Shown here: in pieces, positions 33,175 to 42,306 of the stretch | Position numbering within the stretch: the stretch's first letter is position 1 | Layout of the letters: each line of letters begins with the position of its first letter | NCBI RefSeq assembly: GCF_900112375.1 | Contig: NZ_FOLS01000020.1 | Location: 1-64,000, forward strand | Length of the DNA: 64,000 nucleotides | Origin: Pseudomonas citronellolis | GTDB lineage: Bacteria > Pseudomonadota > Gammaproteobacteria > Pseudomonadales > Pseudomonadaceae | Direction of reading: 5' to 3' | Made by a program: the position numbers and the translations under genes | Notes under the pieces: generated by a model | Databases searched by the model: none | What the model saw: the letters and a program-made list of their open reading frames with translations, nothing else | What the model was told of the DNA's origin: nothing

Positions 33175-34824
33175 TCAGGCCAGATGCGGCGTCGCCCGCG
33201 CCACCAGCGCTTCGACGTCCGTGCCGCGCGGCAGGGTGCCGTAGACGCGGCCGCCGCCGCCCAGGCGGCTGCCGATGTAGGCGTCGGAGACGGTGGCGTT
33301 GCCGGCTTCCAGCAGCAGCTTGGCCTGCAGGGCCACGGCCACGTCCTCGGTGAGCTGGCGGGCGCGGAACTGGATGTCGGCGGTGTCGGCGAAGGAGGCC
33401 TTGAGGTTGCCGATGAAGGCTGCCAGGCGGGCGTCGCCGTGGCCGTCACCGAGTTCGTGGAACAGCGCGTCGAGCACGCCCGGCTCCTTCGACAGGGCGC
33501 GCAGCACGTCCAGGCACTGGACGTTGCCCGAGCCTTCCCAGGTGGAGTTCACCGGGGCCTCGCGGTACAGGCGCGGGAGGATGGTGTCTTCGACGTAGCC
33601 GGCGCCGCCCAGGCATTCGGCGGCTTCGTTGATCATCGCCGGGGCGCGTTTGCAGATCCAGTACTTGCCCACCGCCGTGACCAGGCGGGCGAACTTGTCC
33701 TCTGCGTCGTCGTGCAGGTGGTCCAGGGCGCGGCCCATGCGCATGGTCAGGGCCAGCGCGGCCTCGCTTTCCAGGGCCAGGTCGGCCAGCACGTTCTGCA
33801 TCAGCGGCTGCTCGGCCAGCACGCGGCCGCCAACCTGGCGGTAGGCGCAGTGGTGCGCGGCCTGGGTCAGCGCCTGGCGCATCAGCGCGCTGGAGCCGAC
33901 CATGCAGTCGAAGCGGGTCATGGCCACCATCTCGATGATGGTCGGCACGCCGCGGCCCTCCTCACCCACCATCCAGGCCAGGGCGCCGCGGTACTCCACC
34001 TCGCTGGAGGCGTTGGACCAGTTGCCCAGCTTGTTCTTCAGGCGCTGCACGTAGAACTCGTTGCGCGTGCCGTCCGGGCGGTGGCGCGGCAGCAGGAAGC
34101 AGGTCAGGCCCTTGTCGGTATAGGCCAGGGTGAGGAAGGCGTCGCACATCGGCGCCGAGCAGAACCACTTGTGCCCGACCAGCTCGTAGGCCTGGCCCGG
34201 GCCGGGGATGCCCACCGGGTAGGCGCGCGTGGTGTTGGCGCGCACGTCGGTGCCGCCCTGCTTCTCGGTCATGGCCATGCCGATGGTGGCGCCGGCCTTC
34301 TGTTCGATCGGCAGGTTGCGCGGGTCGTATTCGCTGGCGAGGATCTTCGGCAGCCATTTCTCGGCGATGTCCGGCTGCAGGCGGATCGCCGGGACGCTGG
34401 CGAAGGTCATGGTCAGCGGGCAGCCGGTGCCGGCCTCGGCCTGGCTGTGCAGGTAGCTCAGGCCGGCGCGGGCGACGTGGGCGCCGGCGCGCGGGTCGGT
34501 CCAGGGCATGGACGGGATGCCATGCTCGATGGCCGTGCGCATCAGCTCATGGTAGGCCGGGTGGAACTCCACCAGGTCGATGCGGTGGCCGTAGCGGTCG
34601 TGGCTCTTGAACACCGGCTTGTTCTCGTTGGCGAGGAAGCCGGCGGCCATCAGCGGCCCGCCGGCCAGGGCGCCGTAGGCTCCCAGACGCTGCTCGGCCC
34701 AGCCGCCGTCGTAGCGGCGCACCCACTCCTGCAGCGGCAGGTCGATGCGGTAGAGGTTGGCGCCGTCCAGCGGCGGCACCTGGTTGGTCACTTCGTGGGT
34801 CTCGGCGTACTCGTGCAGGTTCAT
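33175..34824 (-). CDS. AidB-like acyl-CoA dehydrogenase
   Basis: A 549-residue FAD-dependent acyl-CoA dehydrogenase of the AidB subfamily. MAMTEKQGGTDVRANTTRAY is the FAD-binding segment nearly as in E. coli AidB (MTEKQGGSDV), and INEAAECLGGAGYVEDTILP with PVNSTWEGSGNVQCLDVLRA is the C-terminal AidB signature. Length agrees with AidB (541). AidB in E. coli is linked to the alkylation response; the catalytic role here is unknown. Its ATG overlaps the stop of the tetR gene by 4 bp, implying control by that regulator. Confidence 0.88.
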   Translation of the reverse strand: MNLHEYAETHEVTNQVPPLDGANLYRIDLPLQEWVRRYDGGWAEQRLGAYGALAGGPLMAAGFLANENKPVFKSHDRYGHRIDLVEFHPAYHELMRTAIEHGIPSMPWTDPRAGAHVARAGLSYLHSQAEAGTGCPLTMTFASVPAIRLQPDIAEKWLPKILASEYDPRNLPIEQKAGATIGMAMTEKQGGTDVRANTTRAYPVGIPGPGQAYELVGHKWFCSAPMCDAFLTLAYTDKGLTCFLLPRHRPDGTRNEFYVQRLKNKLGNWSNASSEVEYRGALAWMVGEEGRGVPTIIEMVAMTRFDCMVGSSALMRQALTQAAHHCAYRQVGGRVLAEQPLMQNVLADLALESEAALALTMRMGRALDHLHDDAEDKFARLVTAVGKYWICKRAPAMINEAAECLGGAGYVEDTILPRLYREAPVNSTWEGSGNVQCLDVLRALSKEPGVLDALFHELGDGHGDARLAAFIGNLKASFADTADIQFRARQLTEDVAVALQAKLLLEAGNATVSDAYIGSRLGGGGRVYGTLPRGTDVEALVARATPHLA

Positions 34825-35468
34825 CGCTGTTCCTCCGGCTGGGGCGCGCCGACGGCGCGCAGGCAGAAATCGACGAGGGCCTGGCTGACTTGCTCCAGGC
34901 CAGGGCTGGCTTGCCCGGCATCGCGGGCGGCTCGGGCCGGCGGCGACAGCGGGCCGACCAGGGATTCGGCGATCGCCCCCACCAGGCAGGCGGCGATCAG
35001 CGGCGTGGGGCCGCAATGGAAGTGGCCGCTGCGCACGCCCTCTTCCAGCAGTTCGATGAACAGCTCGGCGTAAGCCTCGCGGTAGAGCAGGCGCTGCTCG
35101 TCCACCTCGGGGTCCACCGGTTCGGCGATCAGCGCGAAGGCCAGGCGCCGGCTCTCCCAGGCGCGCCGGGCGAACTGGCGCAGGCCACGGGCCAGGCGCC
35201 CGGCGGGCCCGCCTGGGCCGCGCAGGACGACGGCCAGGGCGTCCACCTCACGTTGGCTGGCGCGGGCGAAGACCTCGGCGGCCAGTTCGCCCTTGCCGCG
35301 GAAATGCCGGTACAGGCTGCCGGTGGCGATGCCCGCCTCTTCGGCCAGGCCCTGCATGGTCAGCGCCGCGAAACCGCCCTCGGCGACCCGCGCCAGGGCC
35401 AGCTGGAGGATACGCTCGCGCAGTTCCACGTCCTTCTGCAGGCGGGCTTCGGTGAGACGGTAGACCAT
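34821..35468 (-). CDS. TetR-family regulator of the AidB-like gene
   Basis: A 215-residue TetR regulator. The helix-turn-helix is at about residues 20-60 (ERILQLALARVAEGGFAALT, then MQGLAEEAGIATGSLYRHFR), followed by a helical ligand domain. Translationally coupled to the dehydrogenase gene. A 9-bp inverted repeat directly upstream is the likely operator. Ligand unknown, plausibly an acyl-CoA. Confidence 0.9.
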   Translation of the reverse strand: MVYRLTEARLQKDVELRERILQLALARVAEGGFAALTMQGLAEEAGIATGSLYRHFRGKGELAAEVFARASQREVDALAVVLRGPGGPAGRLARGLRQFARRAWESRRLAFALIAEPVDPEVDEQRLLYREAYAELFIELLEEGVRSGHFHCGPTPLIAACLVGAIAESLVGPLSPPARAARDAGQASPGLEQVSQALVDFCLRAVGAPQPEEQR

Positions 35469-35473
35469 GCTCT

Positions 35474-35505
35474 GAATCCGGATTCACTGTTTCAAGCAGT
35501 GAATC
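35474..35505 (-). promoter_or_regulatory. Probable TetR operator
   Basis: GATTCACTG (35481-35489) and CAGTGAATC (35497-35505) form a perfect inverted repeat with a 7-bp spacer; a shorter palindrome GAATCCGGATTC (35474-35485) overlaps it. It starts 6 bp upstream of the tetR start codon, the normal place for an autoregulatory operator. Confidence 0.65.
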
Positions 35506-35598
35506 ACGGTTCAGGACTTGGCCATAGGGGGAATTGCGCCAGCGGTGCGGGCGTTCCGGCCAGCGGATCGCGCCGCGTGACGCAACGGGCGTGGCGGA

Positions 35599-37986
35599 TC
35601 AGGCGTGGCTGGGCAGCGCCGGCTGGCACAGCAGCCAGTCGTGCAGCAGGGTCTGCAGCTCCTCGAACTTCACCGGCTTGGCCAGGTAGTCGCTCATGCC
35701 CGCCGCCAGGCAGCGCTCGCGGTCGCCGCTGTGGCTGTGGGCGGTGATGGCCAGCACCGGCAGCTCGCCGCCCTGGGGCAGTGTGCGGATCGCCCGGCAG
35801 GTGGCGAAGCCGTCCATGATCGGCATCTGGCAGTCCAGCAGCACGGCATCGACGCTCTCGCGGCGCAGCAGGTCGATGGCTTCCGAGCCGTTGTCGGCGG
35901 TTCGCACCCGGTAGCCCAGCTTGAGCAGCATGCCGCGGATCACCAGTTGGTTGATGGCGTTGTCCTCCACCACCAGCACCGTGCACTGGTCCGGGCGGCG
36001 CAGGGCCTGACCGCCGGCGCGGCGCGGCGGCACGCTGAAGCTCTGCGCCGGCTGGCCGAGGTTCAGTTCAAGGACGAAGCGGCTGCCGCGCCCGGGGCTG
36101 GAATGGTGCTGCAGCTGCCCGCCGAGCAGCTCGGTGAGCTGGCGGCACAGCGCCAGGCCGATGCCCAGGCCGCCGTACTCGCGGGTCAGCGAGCCGTCGA
36201 GCTGGTGGAAGCGCTGGTACAGCGCATCGTCGGCCGGCGTCTCGAAGCCGATGCCGGAGTCCTGCACCGTCACCCGCAGGGCGACGCCGTCGCTCTGCCG
36301 CTGGCCGTCCACGCGCAGGCTCACGCCGCCCTGATGGGTGAACTTGATGGCGTTGTCCAGCAGGTAGCCGAGGGTCTGGGCCAGCTTGCCGGCGTCGCCT
36401 TCCAGGGTGTCCGGCAGGTTCTCGTCCAGTTGCAGGTCGAAGCGCAGGCCCTTGGCCTCGGCGCGCGGCGCGTACTGGGCGCGCAAGCTGTCGAACAGGC
36501 CGCGCAGGCTGAAGGGCTCGCGCCGCGGGTAGAGCTTGCCGGCCTGCAGCTCGATCAGCGCGAGGATGTCGTTGACCATGCGCATCATGTCGCGCGCCGA
36601 GCCGGTGGCGGTCTTCTGGTACTGCGCCAGCTCCACGTCCATGGGCACCGTCTGCATCAGCTCCAGCGAACCGATCACCCCGCTCATGGGAGTGCGCAGC
36701 TCATGGGTGACGGTGGCCAGGAACTCGTCCTTCAGGCGGTTGCTGTTGGCCAGTTCGAGGTTCAGTTGCTCCAGCTTGCGACTGGATTCCTGGAGAATAC
36801 GCGTGCGCTCTTCCTTCATGGCGTTGATGCGGTCGGCCAGGGCCAGGGACAGCAGGCCCACCTCCAGCGCCGAGCCGATCTGCCCGGAGTACATGGTGAA
36901 GAACACGTTGGGCAGGAAGCCCAGCACCATCAGGGTGTTGATGGTCCCGCCGAGGAGGAAGGCGGTCCAGGCGAAGATGAAGTAGCGCGCCACGCGCATG
37001 CCGCGCAGCCAGGCGAGGATGCCGGCGCTGAAGATGACCACCACGAACGCCAGCGCCAGATAGGTGGCTAGGCGCAGCGACAGCGCGTAGCTGGCCGACA
37101 ACGCCAGCAGCATCACCAGCACGCCCACGGCCATCAGCGCCAGCAGGGTGCGGTCGACCCATGGACTGTGCTCGCGGGTGTGCAGGAAGCTGCGGGCGAA
37201 CTGGCAGCCGAACAGGCCGGCGGAGCCGATCAGGAAGGGCGTGGCGGCGTTGGCCCACCAGGGGCTGTCGGGCCAGAAGTACTCGATGCCGGCGCCGTTG
37301 ACCGAGACCTGGTAGAGGCCGAAAGAGGCGATGTAGAGGATGTAATAGAGGTAGCTGGTGTCGCGCACGCTGACGAAGATGAACAGGTTGTACACCAGCA
37401 TCACCAGCAGCACGCCGTAGATGATGCCGAGCACGTAGACGTTGCCCGGCAGGTTTTCCATGTAGGCCTTGGGCGACCAGAGCGTCAGCGGCGCCTGGAT
37501 CGAGCCCTGGCTCTCCAGGCGCAGGTACACCCGCAGCGGCTTGCCGGGCGCAAGCTTGAGGTCGAACAGGTAGTTGGTCAGGCTGATCGGCCGGCTGGCG
37601 AACGGCAGGGTGTCGCCGGTGCTCTGGGCCAGGCGGTACTTGCCGTCGGCGTCGGGCAGGTAGAGGTCCAGGCGGTCCAGCGGCGGGTAGGCCAGTTCCA
37701 GCAGCCAGGGCGCCGGGTCCTGGGACTCCTGCGGGCGGTAGTCCAGGTCCAGGCGGATCCAGAACACCGAGCGCGAGTAGCCGGCGTTGAGCACGTCGCG
37801 GTCGTGGCGGCGGAAGCTGTCGGCCAGGGCCGCGGAGGTGATGTCGGCGATGTCGGCGGTGCCGCGCACGTCCTCGAAGACGTCGATCGAGTGGCCCAGC
37901 GGCAGGCGGCTGGTGTGCTCGTCGAAGCTGACCGCGCCGGCCAGCGGCGAAAGAAGGAGAAGGAAGAGGATCAGCCAGCGCTGCAT
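35599..37986 (-). CDS. ladS: Hybrid sensor kinase LadS
   Basis: A 795-residue hybrid histidine kinase, the same length I recall for P. aeruginosa LadS, which activates GacS/GacA signalling (biofilm and T6SS up, T3SS down) in response to calcium. Signal peptide about 1-18; periplasmic 7TMR-DISMED2 domain about 22-172; seven membrane helices about 183-385; HisKA with phosphoacceptor His428 (ATVTHELRTP); ATPase domain with Asn545 and DSGIG at 576-580; receiver domain about 668-785 with Asp718 (LLDCQMPIMDG) and Lys770. No HPt domain is fused, as expected. ATG 37984-37986 gives the signal peptide; the longer frame does not. Confidence 0.93.
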   Translation of the reverse strand: MQRWLILFLLLLSPLAGAVSFDEHTSRLPLGHSIDVFEDVRGTADIADITSAALADSFRRHDRDVLNAGYSRSVFWIRLDLDYRPQESQDPAPWLLELAYPPLDRLDLYLPDADGKYRLAQSTGDTLPFASRPISLTNYLFDLKLAPGKPLRVYLRLESQGSIQAPLTLWSPKAYMENLPGNVYVLGIIYGVLLVMLVYNLFIFVSVRDTSYLYYILYIASFGLYQVSVNGAGIEYFWPDSPWWANAATPFLIGSAGLFGCQFARSFLHTREHSPWVDRTLLALMAVGVLVMLLALSASYALSLRLATYLALAFVVVIFSAGILAWLRGMRVARYFIFAWTAFLLGGTINTLMVLGFLPNVFFTMYSGQIGSALEVGLLSLALADRINAMKEERTRILQESSRKLEQLNLELANSNRLKDEFLATVTHELRTPMSGVIGSLELMQTVPMDVELAQYQKTATGSARDMMRMVNDILALIELQAGKLYPRREPFSLRGLFDSLRAQYAPRAEAKGLRFDLQLDENLPDTLEGDAGKLAQTLGYLLDNAIKFTHQGGVSLRVDGQRQSDGVALRVTVQDSGIGFETPADDALYQRFHQLDGSLTREYGGLGIGLALCRQLTELLGGQLQHHSSPGRGSRFVLELNLGQPAQSFSVPPRRAGGQALRRPDQCTVLVVEDNAINQLVIRGMLLKLGYRVRTADNGSEAIDLLRRESVDAVLLDCQMPIMDGFATCRAIRTLPQGGELPVLAITAHSHSGDRERCLAAGMSDYLAKPVKFEELQTLLHDWLLCQPALPSHA

Positions 37987-38166
37987 GCTACCCCGCAGTG
38001 CCCCTCCGGACGACGCCCAGGGGCCCCATCCCCCGCGATCGGCGCGCCCTGTGGGCGTGATTTTCGAATCGGCCAACTTTAGCACGCCGGCATGACGATC
38101 AAGCAGCGCCGGGCCGGGGGTCGGGGCAAACGACGCCTGCCGGGTTTAGTGGTAAGCTCCCGCGCC

Positions 38167-38964
38167 ATGAAAACGCCAACCTCCCGTCCCGTAGTGCTCT
38201 GCCTGTCCGGCCACGATCCCAGTGGCGGCGCCGGCCTGCAGGCCGACATCGAAGCCCTGATCGCCCAAGGCTGCCATGCGGCGCCCGCCGTCACCGCGCT
38301 GACCGTTCAGGACACCGTCAACGTTGCCGACTTCCGCGTGCTCGACCGCGAGTGGGTGCTGGCCCAGGCCAACGCCGTGATCGCCGACCTGCCGGTGGCC
38401 GCGGTCAAGCTGGGCATGCTCGGCTCGGTGGAGATGGTCGACACCGTGGTCGAGATCATGCAGTCGCTGCCCGGCGTGCCACTGGTCTGCGACCCGGTGC
38501 TGCGCGCTGGCGGCGGCGGCGCCCTGGGCAAGGACGAGGTGGGCTACGCGATCCGCGAGCGGCTGTTCCCGGTGGCCGCCATCGCCACGCCGAACCTGCC
38601 GGAGGCGCGCATCCTCGCCGAGCTGCCCGAAGGCAGCGCCGACGAATGCGCCGAGAAGCTGCTGCCGTACATCCGCAACCTGCTGATCACCGGCGGCCAC
38701 GGCGACGAATCCGAGGTGCACAATCGCCTGTACAGCCGCGACGGCAGCCAGCATAGCTTCACCTGCCAGCGCCTGCCGGGCAGCTACCACGGCTCCGGCT
38801 GCACCCTGGCCAGCGCCCTGTCCGGCCGCCTGGCCCTGGGCGAGGAGTTGGCCAGCGCCGTGCGCAGCGCCCTCGACTACACCTGGCGCACCCTGCGCGA
38901 CGCCGAGGCCCCCGGCCACGGCCAGTACGTCCCGCGCCGGCTGCCGCTGGACTTCTGCTCCTGA
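38167..38964 (+). CDS. thiD: Hydroxymethylpyrimidine/phosphomethylpyrimidine kinase
   Basis: A 265-residue ribokinase-like kinase that phosphorylates HMP and HMP-P in thiamine synthesis. [20 protein letters not shown] is the substrate/phosphate motif; the anion-hole and catalytic residues are in [18 protein letters not shown]. It lies 19 bp before thiE on the same strand. No TPP riboswitch is visible upstream; the 180 bp to ladS hold only a short promoter region. Confidence 0.93.
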   Translation: MKTPTSRPVVLCLSGHDPSGGAGLQADIEALIAQGCHAAPAVTALTVQDTVNVADFRVLDREWVLAQANAVIADLPVAAVKLGMLGSVEMVDTVVEIMQSLPGVPLVCDPVLRAGGGGALGKDEVGYAIRERLFPVAAIATPNLPEARILAELPEGSADECAEKLLPYIRNLLITGGHGDESEVHNRLYSRDGSQHSFTCQRLPGSYHGSGCTLASALSGRLALGEELASAVRSALDYTWRTLRDAEAPGHGQYVPRRLPLDFCS

Positions 38965-38983
38965 TTCACCTGCCGAGGCCTTC

Positions 38984-39607
38984 ATGAAACTCCGCGGACT
39001 CTACGCCATCACCGATAGCAAGCTGCTCGCCGACGGCCGCCTGCTGCCCTACGTCGAGGCCGCGCTGCGCGGTGGCGCGCGCCTGCTGCAGTACCGCGAC
39101 AAGTCCAGCGACGAGTCGCGCCGCCTGCGCGAGGCCGAGGCCCTGCGCGAACTCTGCGAGCGCCACGGCGCCACCCTGATCATCAACGACGACGCCGAGC
39201 TGGCCGCGCGCCTGGGTGTGAGCGTACACCTGGGCCAGACCGACGGCTCCCTGGCCGCCGCCCGCGCCCTGCTGGGCCGCCAGGCGATCATCGGCGCCAC
39301 CTGCCACGGCAACCTGCAGCTGGCCGACCAGGCCGTCGCCGAGGGCGCCGACTACGTGGCCTTCGGCCGCTTCTTCCAGTCGCTGACCAAGCCCGGCGCC
39401 TCCGAGGCCAGCCCCGAGCTGCTGGAGCAGGCCCGCGCGCGCTTCGCCAACGTACCGCTGGTGGCCATCGGCGGCGTGAGCCTGGACAACGCCCCCGAGC
39501 TGATCGGCCGCGGCGCCGACCTGCTGGCGGTGATCAACGCGCTCTTCGCCGCCGACACCCCGGCCGAAGTGGAGCGCCGCGCCCGCGCCTTCGCCGCGCT
39601 GTTCTAA
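38984..39607 (+). CDS. thiE: Thiamine-phosphate synthase
   Basis: A 207-residue TIM-barrel enzyme joining HMP-PP and thiazole phosphate to thiamine phosphate. [14 protein letters not shown] carries the pyrophosphate-binding Arg and Lys, [10 protein letters not shown] the Mg-binding Asp, VHLGQTDG the loop and [16 protein letters not shown] the product loop. Second gene of the thiD-thiE-hemL run. Confidence 0.93.
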   Translation: MKLRGLYAITDSKLLADGRLLPYVEAALRGGARLLQYRDKSSDESRRLREAEALRELCERHGATLIINDDAELAARLGVSVHLGQTDGSLAAARALLGRQAIIGATCHGNLQLADQAVAEGADYVAFGRFFQSLTKPGASEASPELLEQARARFANVPLVAIGGVSLDNAPELIGRGADLLAVINALFAADTPAEVERRARAFAALF

Positions 39608-39663
39608 CCCTTTCCCGCGGCGCCGCTGCGCGCCGCTTTCACGGATCCCAACGAGAGGTCGCC

Positions 39664-40947
39664 ATGTCCCGTTCCGAACTCCTCTTCGCCAACGCCCAGA
39701 AGCACATCCCCGGCGGCGTCAACTCGCCGGTGCGCGCCTTCAAGAGCGTCGGCGGCACCCCGCTGTTCTTCAAGCACGCGGAAGGCGCCTACGTGGTGGA
39801 CGAAGACGACAAGCGCTACGTCGACTACGTCGGCTCCTGGGGCCCGATGATCCTCGGCCACGCCCACCCGGAAGTGCTCGACGCGGTGCGCCGCCAGCTG
39901 CAGCACGGCCTGTCCTACGGCGCGCCGACTGCGCTGGAAGTGGAAATGGCCGACCTGGTCTGCTCGCTGGTGCCGTCCATGGACATGGTGCGCATGGTCA
40001 GCTCCGGCACCGAGGCGACCATGAGCGCCATCCGCCTGGCCCGCGGCTACACCGGCCGCGACGACATCATCAAGTTCGAGGGCTGCTACCACGGCCACTC
40101 CGACAGCCTGCTGGTGAAGGCCGGCTCCGGCGCCCTGACCTTCGGCGTGCCGAACTCCCCGGGCGTGCCGGCGGACTTCGCCAAGCACACCCTGACGCTG
40201 CCGTTCAACGACCTGGAAGCGGTGGAGAAGGCCCTGGACGAGTGCGGCCAGAACGTCGCCTGCATCATCGTCGAGCCGGTGGCCGGCAACATGAACTGCG
40301 TGCCGCCCGCCCCGGGCTTCCTCCAGGGCCTGCGCAAGGCCTGCGACAAGCACGGCGTGGTGCTGATCTTCGACGAGGTGATGACCGGCTTCCGCGTCCA
40401 CCTCGGCAGCGCCCAGGCGCTGTACGGCGTGACCCCGGACCTGTCGACCTTCGGCAAGATCATCGGCGGCGGCATGCCGGTGGGCGCCTTCGGCGGCAAG
40501 CGCGCGATCATGCAGCAGATTTCCCCGCTGGGCCCGGTCTACCAGGCCGGCACCCTGTCGGGCAACCCGCTGGCCATGGCCGCCGGCCTGACCACCCTGA
40601 AGCTGATCAGCCGCCCGGGCTTCCACGACGAGCTGACCGACTACACCAGCCGCATGCTGCAGGGCCTGCAGGAGCGCGCCGATGCCGCCGGCATCCCGTT
40701 CGTCACCACCCAGGCCGGCGCCATGTTCGGCCTGTACTTCAGCGGCGCGGACGACATCATCACTTTCGCCGACGTGATGGCCAGCGACGCCGAGCGCTTC
40801 AAGCGCTTCTTCCATCTGATGCTGGACGGCGGCGTGTACCTGGCGCCCAGCGCCTACGAGGCCGGCTTCACCTCCATCGCCCACGGCGACACCGAGCTGA
40901 AGCTGACTCTGGACGCCGCCGAGCGCGCCTTCGCCGCCCTCAAGTAA
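39664..40947 (+). CDS. hemL: Glutamate-1-semialdehyde 2,1-aminomutase
   Basis: A 427-residue PLP enzyme making 5-aminolevulinate for heme. Lys265 ([16 protein letters not shown]) is the PLP Schiff-base lysine; [16 protein letters not shown] binds cofactor phosphate; FDEVMTGFR contains the conserved Asp. A perfect terminator hairpin follows the stop codon, ending this transcription unit. AGAGG precedes the ATG. Confidence 0.95.
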   Translation: MSRSELLFANAQKHIPGGVNSPVRAFKSVGGTPLFFKHAEGAYVVDEDDKRYVDYVGSWGPMILGHAHPEVLDAVRRQLQHGLSYGAPTALEVEMADLVCSLVPSMDMVRMVSSGTEATMSAIRLARGYTGRDDIIKFEGCYHGHSDSLLVKAGSGALTFGVPNSPGVPADFAKHTLTLPFNDLEAVEKALDECGQNVACIIVEPVAGNMNCVPPAPGFLQGLRKACDKHGVVLIFDEVMTGFRVHLGSAQALYGVTPDLSTFGKIIGGGMPVGAFGGKRAIMQQISPLGPVYQAGTLSGNPLAMAAGLTTLKLISRPGFHDELTDYTSRMLQGLQERADAAGIPFVTTQAGAMFGLYFSGADDIITFADVMASDAERFKRFFHLMLDGGVYLAPSAYEAGFTSIAHGDTELKLTLDAAERAFAALK

Positions 40948-40955
40948 CTCCCTCC

Positions 40956-40983
40956 GGCCGCGGCGCCCGCCGCGGCCAATTTT
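40956..40983 (+). terminator. Intrinsic terminator of hemL
   Basis: Perfect 9-bp stem GGCCGCGGC/GCCGCGGCC with a GCCC loop (40956-40977), followed by AATTTT. Confidence 0.85.
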
Positions 40984-41162
40984 CCGTCGTTACGCTTTCC
41001 AGGCGAGTCCTACGCCGGTTTCTTGGCCATTCGGACGGAAACCGCGAAAAACACCGTAAAGACTTTGTAAGGAAGCGTCGGCTTATTTCATAATGTGCAG
41101 GCCGGCACGTTTTCGCCGGCCGGGCATTGCGCCCGCCCCGTTGCCGGAGGCCGTTTCTCCCC

Positions 41163-41708
41163 ATGTACCGTTCTGGTCGCGCCCTGCTGCTGGGCAGCCT
41201 GTTGTTCATCTCGCCCCTGCTCGCGCAGGCGGGAGGCAACTCGCTGCTGGTCCCGGCGACCGGCCGTTGCACCCTGAACACGGTGCCCGAGCAACTGCAG
41301 CAGGCCCTGGCCAGCTGCCAGCAGATCGCCAACGGCGGCGACGCCGAAGCGCAATTCGAACTGGGCGAGTACTACTACACCGGCGAACGCGCCCCGCGCG
41401 ACTTCCCGGCCGCCCTGCGCTGGTACGAAAAAGCCTCGCTGCTGGGCCACGCCCAGGCCCAATGGCGCCTGGGGACCATGTTCTTCCGCGGCGAAGGGGT
41501 CAAGGCCAACAACATCCAGGCCTACATAGTGCTGAAGATGGCCGCGGTGAACGGCGCCGAAGACGCCATGGACAGCGCCGACCTGGTCGCCGAGCAGATG
41601 AGCAAGGACGAACTGGACATCGCCAGCAAGGTGCTGGGGCAGATCTTCCGCAACTACCTGATCGAGCTGCAGACGGCGGGCAATACGCCGTTTTCGCCGT
41701 TGCCCTAA
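41163..41708 (+). CDS. Exported Sel1/TPR-repeat protein
   Basis: A 181-residue protein with a signal peptide (about 1-22, SGRALLLGSLLFISPLLAQA) and two Sel1-like repeats (AEAQFELGEYYYTGERAPRD and AQAQWRLGTMFFRGEGVKAN), followed by a third weaker helix pair. Such repeats mediate protein contacts. Start ATG 41163 gives the signal peptide. Two Cys residues (CTLN, SCQQ) may form a disulphide. Partner unknown. Confidence 0.82.
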   Translation: MYRSGRALLLGSLLFISPLLAQAGGNSLLVPATGRCTLNTVPEQLQQALASCQQIANGGDAEAQFELGEYYYTGERAPRDFPAALRWYEKASLLGHAQAQWRLGTMFFRGEGVKANNIQAYIVLKMAAVNGAEDAMDSADLVAEQMSKDELDIASKVLGQIFRNYLIELQTAGNTPFSPLP

Positions 41709-41710
41709 AA

Positions 41711-41764
41711 GAGGCTAGAGGCTAGAGGCTAGAGGCTAGAGGCTAGAGGCTAGAGGCTAGAGGC
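41711..41764. repeat. Heptanucleotide tandem repeat (GAGGCTA)
   Basis: Seven complete GAGGCTA units and a partial one lie just after the stop codon of the Sel1 gene. A short inverted relative (CCTATAG twice, 41825-41838) lies on the far side, next to the convergent DUF1820 gene. A partial REP unit (GTAGGAGCGA, about 41786) sits between them. The array is non-coding. Confidence 0.9.
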
Positions 41765-41841
41765 GAAGAGCATACGGGCTTTTCGTAGGAGCGACTCCAG
41801 CGTGCTCTTCGCTCTTGCCTTCAGCCTATAGCCTATAGCCT

Positions 41842-42174
41842 TCAGCTGCTCTTGTCCGGCATCGGCATCGGAAACGGCATCACGTTGCCGCCGCCCTTGG
41901 CCTCGCTGATCTTCGGCGTGCCCAGGCGCTCGACTTCGTCGATGCGGATGATCGCGTGCAGCGGCACGAAGCTGCGGATCACGCCCTCGAACTGGGCCTT
42001 GAGCTTCTCTTCGCTGGGGTCCACGACCACCTGGGTGCGCTCGCCAAAGACGAACTCCTCGATCTCCAGAAAGCCCCACAGTTCGCTCTGGTAGATCTGC
42101 TTGGCGTACATCTCGAACACCTGGCCCTGGTTGAGGAAGACGACTTTGTAGATCGGGTTCTCGCGCTTGTTCAT
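41842..42174 (-). CDS. DUF1820 family protein
   Basis: A 110-residue cytoplasmic protein starting MNKRENPIYKVVFLNQGQVF, containing YAKQIYQSELWGFLEIEEFV and ERTQVVVDPSEEKLKAQFEG, as in DUF1820 proteins; the C-terminus is Pro/Met rich. ATG 42172-42174 is preferred over 42222. Function unknown. Divergent from miaB. Confidence 0.82.
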   Translation of the reverse strand: MNKRENPIYKVVFLNQGQVFEMYAKQIYQSELWGFLEIEEFVFGERTQVVVDPSEEKLKAQFEGVIRSFVPLHAIIRIDEVERLGTPKISEAKGGGNVMPFPMPMPDKSS

Positions 42175-42306
42175 GAACGACGGATGACAGCTCTGCGAAA
42201 AGGGGGGCGCGAAGCATAGCACAGCCGCCTGGCGCGCAACCCTAGGAACGGGCCCGGCGCGCCACTATAATGCCCGGTCATTTTGGATTTCCCCGACGAA
42301 ACGCGC

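Noticed and set aside
38000..38166. TPP riboswitch before thiD
   Set aside because: No THI-box motif is visible; much of the segment is the upstream region of divergent ladS.
41711..41764. Heptamer array as a phase-variable coding repeat
   Set aside because: It starts after the stop codon of the Sel1 gene and lies outside any supported reading frame.
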